Source: a virus. From it: DNA of 41,587 nucleotides. A program made the position numbers and the translations under genes. Below are positions 37,228 to 41,587 of this stretch, piece after piece. Within the stretch, counting starts at the first letter, position 1. Each line of letters begins with the position of its first letter. The stretch spans positions 1 through 41,587 of IMG/VR virus record IMGVR_UViG_3300027797_000054, one strand, 5' to 3'. Below the pieces are notes generated by a model, which was not told the DNA's origin, searched no databases, and worked only from the letters and a program-made list of their open reading frames with translations.

Positions 37228-37416
37228 TTATACCCTTTCGTTAGTAGAGTTCATTATATCAGTTGCCACTGACAATAAATGTTCGGTTGCCACAATTTGT
37301 CCTTGTAAGAAATTCCAATCAGGGTTATTAGTATCCTGAATTTCATTCTCATTATCTTGGATTAAAGATATCCTATGTAGTTTAATATACTCTAGGAATA
37401 CAGATGACTTAGTCAT
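37228..37416 (-). CDS. Hypothetical protein, 62 aa
   Basis: ATG at 37416 with AGAAGGA 7 nt upstream is preferred to the ATG at 37497, because the intervening region encodes another gene (37409-37519). Helical, Asn/Asp-rich (NENEIQDTNNPDWNFLQGQIVATEHLL). Its last codons contain the -10 box of the next gene. Confidence 0.6.
   Translation of the reverse strand: MTKSSVFLEYIKLHRISLIQDNENEIQDTNNPDWNFLQGQIVATEHLLSVATDIMNSTNERV
37253..37274 (-). promoter_or_regulatory. TGTCAGTGG-N7-TATAAT promoter (gene 37226)
   Basis: TGTCAGTGG (complement 37266-37274), 7 nt, TATAAT (complement 37253-37258). One of four identical arrangements in the right arm. Confidence 0.75.
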
Positions 37417-37519
37417 GAATATCCTTCTTTCCCGTTTCTCTATTATGTATTGCGGTAACTCCGCAAACACAGTAAAAGTATCCTGGAATGTCATCACATT
37501 CCCAATAATGATTATGCAT
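37409..37519 (-). CDS. 36-aa zinc-binding peptide
   Basis: MHNHYWECDDIPGYFYCVCG, then a basic tail; His and Cys residues fit a small treble-clef site, a pattern common in actinophage peptides. TAATG overlap with the upstream gene; 8-nt overlap with the downstream one. The existence of this frame explains why the downstream gene should start at 37416. Confidence 0.65.
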   Translation of the reverse strand: MHNHYWECDDIPGYFYCVCGVTAIHNRETGKKDIHD

Positions 37520-37695
37520 TAGTCAAAATACCCTTCTGCCCAAAGACCATCAAGGAAATCCTTTGCCATTAACAAATCATTAACTAAGAGTTCTCTGTCT
37601 ACATATGTGGCAGTTGTATTATTAATATAAAAAAGCTTGGCGTCATGAATAGCATTTGTCATGTCATCAAGATCGGATTTAGTATAACCTAACAT
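37519..37695 (-). CDS. Small hypothetical protein, 58 aa
   Basis: AGGAGGA ribosome site before the ATG and TAATG overlaps at both ends. Helix-rich (KSDLDDMTNAIHDAKLFYINN, LLVNDLLMAKDFLDGLW), acidic. Unknown function. Confidence 0.65.
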   Translation of the reverse strand: MLGYTKSDLDDMTNAIHDAKLFYINNTTATYVDRELLVNDLLMAKDFLDGLWAEGYFD

Positions 37696-37922
37696 TATTC
37701 CTCCTCATATTCTAAATAGTATTGGTCACCTTTATTTAAATCATAGAATAGATTAAATCTACCTTTTAAGTAATTGCTGTCGGACATTTCTGCAAATCTA
37801 TAATCTGCAAATAGTTGTCCTTCATCTAAATTAGCATTAACCCAATCTTCGACAAGCATTTCTCCTATCTCAGAATATGTTGCGTCTATTACCATTTGGT
37901 TTTCATTCTCTAGAAAACTCAT
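37695..37922 (-). CDS. Hypothetical acidic protein, 75 aa
   Basis: Start overlaps the Api92-like gene by ATGA; end overlaps the next ATG. Acidic and aromatic (ADYRFAEMSDSNYLKGRFNLFYDL). Unknown function. Confidence 0.65.
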   Translation of the reverse strand: MSFLENENQMVIDATYSEIGEMLVEDWVNANLDEGQLFADYRFAEMSDSNYLKGRFNLFYDLNKGDQYYLEYEEE

Positions 37923-38665
37923 TCGGTTCCCACCTTTCTATATTCGGGTACTTTAGTGTCTAAGTATATCTTATGGGTCTGACAAGTTGCCACAGCCTCT
38001 AGGTCTGCCTCACCTAGCCAATGGCAGTTGCCACAAATCTCACCGCAGTCTGCTTCTTCGCAGTATTCCATTTGGTCAGTTGCATCACAATCACGGCACA
38101 TGTTATCGTATTCTGATTCTGAGATAACTTTGCCACGCAGTAACTCTAACTCTCCACCCCAACCTGTCTCTTCCTCATATGATAAAGTCATAAGTAAACT
38201 AGGGTATTGTTCTGATAGTTTAATTAAGGCTGACATAGGCCGTGACCAAGCAGTATTAAAGTTATAATGGACTACATGGTTCTCACCGTTAGGTGTTTCT
38301 TCCATAGATGTATCTGAGTACTTATCATTATCTGAGATAGCAACATCCCATTTGGTGCCCCACTCACGGACATTAAAGTTATACCAGTCATTGCCCTCAA
38401 ACTTAAACCAGTCTTTCATTGTTTTATCGTGGGGCGGTTGAGAAAGATATTCTTCTTCAGTAACACCATGGTCTAAATAAGAATAGATATTATGAAATGC
38501 AAATACAGGATTAGGATATGTAACTAATTTCTTCTCCTGTTGGTGAGTTTCCATGTTCCATGAGTCATGCACCATTTTAAATGGCTTATTCATTTGAGCC
38601 ATTAAAGATTTAACCTGCTCAGGTGAGCCTTCTATAGTCAATCCGTTATATACCCAATTTGGCAT
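37919..38665 (-). CDS. Api92-like / DUF1281-type protein with zinc cluster, 248 aa
   Basis: MPNWVYNGLTIEGSPEQVKSLM is the typical opening of Api92-like ferredoxin-fold proteins found in phages and plasmids; NFNVREWGTKWDV and FNTAWSRP are further landmarks, and EEETGWGGE precedes the end of that domain. Residues 190-230 add a Cys cluster (CRDCDATDQMEYCEEADCGEICGNC), probably zinc binding. First gene of a right-arm operon from a TGTCAGTGG-type promoter with an AACGAAAGGA leader. Function is unknown for the family. Confidence 0.75.
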   Translation of the reverse strand: MPNWVYNGLTIEGSPEQVKSLMAQMNKPFKMVHDSWNMETHQQEKKLVTYPNPVFAFHNIYSYLDHGVTEEEYLSQPPHDKTMKDWFKFEGNDWYNFNVREWGTKWDVAISDNDKYSDTSMEETPNGENHVVHYNFNTAWSRPMSALIKLSEQYPSLLMTLSYEEETGWGGELELLRGKVISESEYDNMCRDCDATDQMEYCEEADCGEICGNCHWLGEADLEAVATCQTHKIYLDTKVPEYRKVGTE

Positions 38666-38692
38666 AATATATCCTTTCGTTGATATATGCTA

Positions 38693-38714
38693 ATTATACA
38701 ATGGACCACTGACA
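38693..38714 (-). promoter_or_regulatory. TGTCAGTGG-N7-TATAAT promoter (gene 38665)
   Basis: TGTCAGTGG (complement 38706-38714), 7 nt, TATAAT (complement 38693-38698). The leader of about 20 nt contains AACGAAAGGA before the ATG. Confidence 0.75.
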
Positions 38715-38776
38715 TTTGTATAGGGTATATCGTGTGATACACACCACATTCCCCAGCTTTGTGGTCAAGATCACAT

Positions 38777-38823
38777 ATTTTCAGGGCATTTTATATTGAC
38801 GTCGTAAAGCAAATATGATACCC
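38777..38823 (+). repeat. 47-bp dispersed element, copy 4 (diverged 3' part)
   Basis: ATTTTCAGGGCATTTT ... TCGTAAAG-N5-ATGATACCC; identical spacing, last block diverged. Lies between the terminator of the candidate RNA and the promoter of the 38665 operon. Confidence 0.65.
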
Positions 38824-38842
38824 TCTGCTTTTGCGGGCAAAC

Positions 38843-38866
38843 AAAAAACCCCAGCTTGCGCTGAGG
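38843..38866 (-). terminator. Intrinsic terminator with GCAA tetraloop
   Basis: Minus-strand stem CCTCAGC / GCTGGGG (one U-G) closed by a GNRA-type GCAA loop, followed by six T. A strong factor-independent terminator. Confidence 0.9.
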
Positions 38867-38986
38867 CTTGAAGAAAGTAAAGGCCGCTAGGATCTACCAA
38901 CGAAAGTAAAAAGCCCTGCATTGCTTAGCGACTTGGGAGAACCCTGCTAGCCGCACCCATACTCATGAAGAAGGTCCCTAGACCCA
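38843..38986 (-). ncRNA. Candidate structured small RNA, about 143 nt
   Basis: A unit bounded by an extended -10 promoter (38992-39000) and the terminator above, with no convincing gene; the only ORF is 13 codons without a ribosome site. The RNA begins GGAGTGGGTCTAGGGACC, includes GGTC/GACC and GCTAG/CTAGC complementary pieces and TTTACTTTC twice. It does not match tRNA, tmRNA or 6S layouts that I can recognise. May be a phage regulatory RNA or a leader. Confidence 0.5.
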
Positions 38987-38991
38987 CTCCA

Positions 38992-39000
38992 ATTATACCA
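38992..39000 (-). promoter_or_regulatory. Extended -10 promoter of the candidate RNA
   Basis: Minus-strand TGGTATAAT (TATAAT complement 38992-38997). It overlaps the stop codon of the 39358 gene, so the RNA starts right after that gene. Confidence 0.65.
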
Positions 39001-39358
39001 TAACTAGTTGACTATATTTTGTACAGAATTTATCTAAAGATAAACTAAATACAACTGTCTGCAGGTCCTCTTCCATTAATGTAAACGTTTGTTCGGCCCA
39101 ATCAATTACAGGTATCTTGTGCTCGTTGTCTAGAATTCTATTAACACTGAGACCCCAGCCTGTTTCAGCCTTCCAGTCTTCGCCTACAATTCGTGACACA
39201 CAAATACGTGTTGCATATGACTCATCCGTCCACCGTGGCCGTGCAGCCTCTACAGCATTGGCTAAGCGCTCCAACATGCCATGTCCCGCCCAATGTCCAT
39301 ATAGAAAGATAGTATTGTCATTAGATTGTTTAAATCCAAAGTTTGCTCTGTCGCCCAT
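38993..39358 (-). CDS. Actinophage-type hypothetical protein, 121 aa
   Basis: MGDRANFGFKQSNDNTIFLYGHWAGHGMLERLANAV and RWTDESYATRICVSRIVGE form a pattern I recognise from small conserved right-arm proteins of actinobacterial phages; no activity is known. His residues in YGHWAGHG could bind metal. One nucleotide separates it from the upstream gene. Confidence 0.7.
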   Translation of the reverse strand: MGDRANFGFKQSNDNTIFLYGHWAGHGMLERLANAVEAARPRWTDESYATRICVSRIVGEDWKAETGWGLSVNRILDNEHKIPVIDWAEQTFTLMEEDLQTVVFSLSLDKFCTKYSQLVMV

Positions 39359-39359
39359 T

Positions 39360-39551
39360 TTATTCCGCCTTTGTTAGTAGTTGTTCCTGCTCGTAGTTGA
39401 GCAATTGTACCATTTCTTGGGCCCAGTCCACAAGTGGCTCGCCCTGTTCATTTTTATGGTGCCCGCAAAAATAAAGAGATGCTGCATCTTTCTTTGCTTC
39501 CCACATAGCTTGCGCTGCACATTGGTCACACTTAAGCCATTCAGCCATCAT
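39360..39551 (-). CDS. Small zinc-ribbon protein (DUF7455-like), 63 aa
   Basis: KCDQCAAQAMWEAKK and YFCGHHKNEQG give Cys-x2-Cys and Cys-x-His-His ligands, as in small actinobacterial ribbons of the CDRC.A.A...FC.HH type. ATGA overlap with the upstream gene; Met2 may be the true start. Function unknown. Confidence 0.65.
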   Translation of the reverse strand: MMAEWLKCDQCAAQAMWEAKKDAASLYFCGHHKNEQGEPLVDWAQEMVQLLNYEQEQLLTKAE

Positions 39552-39694
39552 AGTTTCCCACCTTCGATCATTTCACAAATGCGGTCAAGAATCCAAGAGT
39601 CGATGTCATTGATATCAATCTCTGATAACTTCTCCATCATCTCTTCACGAGCAAACTTATACCCGTCATCAAAACCATCTTTGTAATCTGACAC
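39548..39694 (-). CDS. Small acidic protein, 48 aa
   Basis: GTG start after GGGAG (5-nt spacing). SDYKDGFDDGYKFAREEMMEKL, a Tyr/Asp-Gly repeat followed by two helices, is a familiar small actinophage layout. Overlaps the next gene by ATGA. Function unknown. Confidence 0.6.
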   Translation of the reverse strand: MSDYKDGFDDGYKFAREEMMEKLSEIDINDIDSWILDRICEMIEGGKL

Positions 39695-39695
39695 A

Positions 39696-39908
39696 TTATC
39701 TCCCTGTATATCCTGTTGGCTCGTAGTCTGAAATATAACTTTCAGTTAAGTTATATTTATCACGAATCTTACTTACCTTCTCTATACTACCAGTTCCAAT
39801 GTTGAATGTCAACGGTGACAATGCAGTTGGGTCAAGCCCAATTATTTGTGCATCCCAATAGGCCCTCTCCATGGAGAGCCTATCAGGAGCGGTAAGTTCA
39901 AAGTACAT
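39696..39908 (-). CDS. Hypothetical protein, 70 aa
   Basis: Soluble, mixed fold (YFELTAPDRLSMERAYWDAQIIG, then FNIGTGSIEKVSKIRDKYN). Its ATG overlaps the upstream stop by one base. Unknown function. Confidence 0.6.
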   Translation of the reverse strand: MYFELTAPDRLSMERAYWDAQIIGLDPTALSPLTFNIGTGSIEKVSKIRDKYNLTESYISDYEPTGYTGR

Positions 39909-40567
39909 TAGTTCTCACGAACATTACATACTTCAGTGTCAACAATTTCAATGTTGCCATTTTGTGAATCAACATACAGGTTGTCGTAAATTTCTTGTTC
40001 TACATCTGTATCTGAATCAGCAAGTAAATCTAATTGAATAGTACCGCTAACCTCAATTGTTGCAGACCACTCAACATCTCGTGTTAACTCAATGTCAAGC
40101 GCTTCAGCAATTGAACGAAGAGTTTCTTGGTCATCTGAATCAGCATATGCTTCAGTAATAATATCTTTGACTGTGTCAATCTTAGATACATACATGTTGA
40201 CTTGTTTCTGTGATTGACGTCCATTATGTAAAGACCATTCAATGCTAGCAACCTTATCTGTTTCATAAGTTGCATCGGAATAGCCGTGGATAACCTTGTA
40301 GGTTACTAATAGATTAGCGTTATATGTATCGGGGACTGTTACTGCAGGTGTTTCTGTTTCCATTGGTTCCTCTTTCGTTTGGGTTGTAGGTTGTATTGTA
40401 GCATGCTCCACTGACACTAATGTGGTCTTACGGCCACACGGGCATGTGAGTTGTGTCACACCTGAAGGAAATCCAAATCCATCAGATGATGTTAGTTCTA
40501 TTAGGCAATCGCATTCATCTGGGTCACAGACAAATGTGTACTTACTTGATATGAGTTCGTTGGTCAT
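39908..40567 (-). CDS. Zinc-ribbon/beta-rich protein, 219 aa, with possible internal gene start
   Basis: ATG at 40567 lies 6 nt after a TACAAT box and is far better than the ATG at 40711, which is inside tRNA-Asp. Residues 1-55 hold CDPDECDC and CPCGR (zinc ribbon); residues about 56-75 are a linker (TIQPTTQTKEEPMETE); the rest (76-219) is a soluble domain repeated in style (NLLVTYKVIHGYSDATYETD; EVSGTIQLDLLADSDTDVEQE). An internal promoter and ribosome site precede Met69 (ATG 40363), so a separate 151-aa product is likely. Function unknown. Confidence 0.65.
   Translation of the reverse strand: MTNELISSKYTFVCDPDECDCLIELTSSDGFGFPSGVTQLTCPCGRKTTLVSVEHATIQPTTQTKEEPMETETPAVTVPDTYNANLLVTYKVIHGYSDATYETDKVASIEWSLHNGRQSQKQVNMYVSKIDTVKDIITEAYADSDDQETLRSIAEALDIELTRDVEWSATIEVSGTIQLDLLADSDTDVEQEIYDNLYVDSQNGNIEIVDTEVCNVREN
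40395..40416 (-). promoter_or_regulatory. Internal TGTCAGTGG-N7-TACAAT promoter
   Basis: Inside the 40567 gene: TGTCAGTGG (complement 40408-40416), 7 nt, TACAAT (complement 40395-40400). It is followed by a leader with AACGAAAGAGGA before the ATG at 40363, the same leader style as the 37226 and 38665 genes. Confidence 0.65.
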
Positions 40568-40573
40568 AGAAGA

Positions 40574-40595
40574 ATTGTACCAGGACCCACTGACA
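40574..40595 (-). promoter_or_regulatory. TGTCAGTGG-N7-TACAAT leaderless promoter (gene 40567)
   Basis: TGTCAGTGG (complement 40587-40595), 7 nt, TACAAT (complement 40574-40579), then 6 nt to the ATG. TTGTAA sits at a 17-nt -35 position. Confidence 0.75.
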
Positions 40596-40604
40596 TTTAC
40601 AAGC

Positions 40605-40651
40605 TTTTCCAGGGGATTTTTTATCCTTCCCGTATGATCAATATCACACCC
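40605..40651 (+). repeat. 47-bp dispersed element, copy 5 (degenerate)
   Basis: TTTTCCAGGGGATTTT ... CCGTATGA-N5-ATCACACCC with the same spacings. Lies just upstream of the 40567 promoter. Confidence 0.5.
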
Positions 40652-40664
40652 GCAACCTTGCGGG
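40649..40664 (-). other. GC hairpin downstream of tRNA-Asp
   Basis: CCCGCAA/TTGCGGG hairpin in the 3' trailer of tRNA-Asp. No T-run follows on the minus strand, so it may be a processing or stabilising structure rather than a full terminator. Confidence 0.4.
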
Positions 40665-40686
40665 CATTGTCGACAAATATACATAG

Positions 40687-40760
40687 CGACCTGTATGGGA
40701 CTTGAACCCACGACCTCTACCGTGACAGGGTAGCGCTCTAACCAACTGAGCTAACAGATC
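40687..40760 (-). tRNA. tRNA-Asp (GTC anticodon)
   Basis: 74-nt cloverleaf on the minus strand. Acceptor GATCTGT/ACAGGTC, D stem GCTC/GAGC, anticodon stem CTACC/GGTAG with loop CTGTCAC, T stem GTGGG/CCCAT with TTCAAGT, discriminator G. No encoded CCA. Lies 8 nt beyond the terminator of the DUF932 gene; no separate promoter is evident, so it may be expressed by read-through. Confidence 0.92.
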
Positions 40761-40767
40761 AAATGAA

Positions 40768-40793
40768 AACGGGGGAGATTTCTCTCCCCCGTT
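40768..40793 (-). terminator. Intrinsic terminator of the DUF932 gene
   Basis: Perfect 11-bp stem AACGGGGGAGA / TCTCCCCCGTT with loop TTTC; on the minus strand it is followed by TTCATTT. Confidence 0.8.
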
Positions 40794-40806
40794 GCAAATC
40801 ATTTTG

Positions 40807-41586
40807 CTAGAATGATTTTACCAACTTGAGAATTTTATTTTTCTCTGCGGTAAGAATTGGGTCAAAGCCTGAAGCACCAGCCATAAGTGTTTCAGAATTG
40901 CCACGACCTGAACGATAGTAATCAAGGCGCTCAGTTAGTGCATTGAACGCACCCCACTTTGTTCCCTTGATTGTAGCGTTAGTTGGTGAGTTATGGTAAA
41001 GGCTATCAAGAAGCACAACCTTGTTCTCCCACTTAGTTAGCGCAACCTTTGCAGAATCTTTGTCGGGCTTTGGATAAATTGCCTGAATCAATTTAGAAAA
41101 TTCTGCGTCAGTAATTGCTTGAGAGTAAAGCGCTTGCGCTTCTTTCTCAAACTCATCAAAGTAACCAAGAGCAAGACCAAGAGTCTCACGAGCAACTTGA
41201 ATGCGACCTTCAACTGATTGCGTGTGGCGAATCTTGAAAGATTGCTTTGCGCTTTTCATTGCAAGGTTAAGAGTGTTTTGGCAAACTACACGAACAGGTG
41301 TAACGGCTGCCTGAACGGCAACAGACCCGTCATGAGATGTCCAAACAATTAAATAAAGTTTGGTTTGGTCATTAGCACCTTGTGGGTCTAATACCATTGT
41401 GCGAGGAATGTCCACAGTTCCGAAAACTACTTTACCCTTTTTTAATGAGCCAGCAGATTCCCAACGGCAAGCAGGGTCGGCGTCATGAATAGCGTCTGCA
41501 AATTGAAATAACTCTTCATTCTGCACAGGCTTGTAACGCTTTCCAACAGTAGCAAGAACATCTGTTCCGCCATTGAATGGATTGTC
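40807..41586 (-). CDS. DUF932 phage/plasmid-type protein (5' truncated by window)
   Basis: The reading frame is open to the right edge, so the start lies outside; the GTG at 41526 is internal (preceding codons read LATVGKRYKP, typical for the family). Landmarks: PVQNEELFQFADAI, VDIPRTMVL, LIVWTSHDGSVAVQAAVTPVRVVCQNTLNLAM, RHTQSVEGRIQVARETLGLA, WGAFNALTERLDYYR. DUF932 proteins are widespread in phages and plasmids with no settled function. About 259 residues are visible; its codon usage is more GC-rich than the left arm. Followed by a strong terminator. Confidence 0.88.
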   Translation of the reverse strand, partial: DNPFNGGTDVLATVGKRYKPVQNEELFQFADAIHDADPACRWESAGSLKKGKVVFGTVDIPRTMVLDPQGANDQTKLYLIVWTSHDGSVAVQAAVTPVRVVCQNTLNLAMKSAKQSFKIRHTQSVEGRIQVARETLGLALGYFDEFEKEAQALYSQAITDAEFSKLIQAIYPKPDKDSAKVALTKWENKVVLLDSLYHNSPTNATIKGTKWGAFNALTERLDYYRSGRGNSETLMAGASGFDPILTAEKNKILKLVKSF

Positions 41587-41587
41587 A

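Noticed and set aside
38843-38986. tmRNA or 6S RNA identity for the candidate RNA
   Set aside because: No tRNA-like acceptor ends, tag ORF or long open-bubble duplex could be seen; left as unknown.
40649-40664. Terminator for tRNA-Asp
   Set aside because: The hairpin is good but no T-run follows on the minus strand; annotated only as a hairpin.
40568-40711. Upstream ATG at 40711 extending the 40567 gene
   Set aside because: It lies within tRNA-Asp and would translate the tRNA 3' end; the 40567 ATG has a promoter 6 nt away.

Overview
The window reads as part of a large, AT-rich tailed-phage genome (Caudoviricetes type) that most likely infects a low-GC planktonic actinobacterium, for example a freshwater Nanopelagicales-like host. 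Phage evidence: adjacent terminase small and large subunits, CHAP endolysin, holin-like membrane proteins, four scattered tRNAs, very dense ATGA/TAATG-overlapping small genes, and a replication/recombination set (DnaE-type polymerase, RecA, Cas4/RecB-like nuclease, RuvC-like resolvase). Actinobacterial evidence: a WhiB-type Fe-S regulator, an Lsr2-like DNA-binding peptide, DUF5679-like and other small zinc ribbons, leaderless promoters, and an actinobacterial-style PHO box before pstS. The host assignment is inference. Capsid and tail genes are not recognisable here and probably lie outside.

Layout. (1) 1-9.1 kb, plus strand: DnaE-type polymerase (5' end outside the window), recA from its own promoter, two 2OG-Fe(II) oxygenases around a DUF6065-like gene, a candidate PD-(D/E)XK protein, XapX-domain protein, Cas4-like nuclease, RuvC-like resolvase. 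(2) 9.1-15.9 kb: TerS, a third 2OG oxygenase, TerL, two SGNH-like proteins (one with an apparent AUU start), a NodU/CmcH-type carbamoyltransferase whose stop codon lies inside a tRNA, then tRNA-Arg(UCU). (3) 15.9-20.8 kb: two more SGNH paralogues, CHAP endolysin, SNase-type nuclease, an APS-kinase/HxGH-nucleotidyltransferase fusion, DUF2061, a minus-strand sulfotransferase, FmdB-type zinc ribbon. (4) 20.8-23.5 kb: exported Pro-Glu-rich repeat protein and two holin-like genes. (5) 23.5-35.1 kb, plus strand: accessory region of mostly small genes with many own promoters: tRNA-Asn, WhiB, proteasome-like Ntn-hydrolase, secreted subtilase, thioredoxin, host-like Ala-rich secreted protein, PstS, SpeD-like enzyme, Cys-rich phage protein. 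(6) 35.1-35.7 kb: non-coding AT-rich junction where the two gene arms converge, with DnaA-box-like sites. (7) 35.7-41.6 kb, all minus strand: small unknown genes, an Api92-like protein, a candidate structured RNA, tRNA-Asp, and a DUF932 gene running off the right edge.

Regulation is unusually legible. About a dozen genes start 5-7 nt (mostly exactly 6) downstream of a TATAAT-like -10 box, implying leaderless mRNAs; abundant-product genes such as endolysin and recA instead have leaders with Shine-Dalgarno sites. The right arm has its own signals: an identical 9-mer TGTCAGTGG exactly 7 nt upstream of four -10 boxes, and a fixed-length 47-bp element present five times in its non-coding DNA.

Working together, the left arm replicates and packages DNA; the 2OG/SGNH/carbamoyltransferase/sulfotransferase genes look like a small-molecule or glycan/base decoration toolkit (target unknown); the middle accessory genes (PstS, SpeD, WhiB, Trx, Ntn-hydrolase, subtilase) look like host-metabolism and cell-surface modulators. 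All functions are from sequence reading alone; no database search was run.
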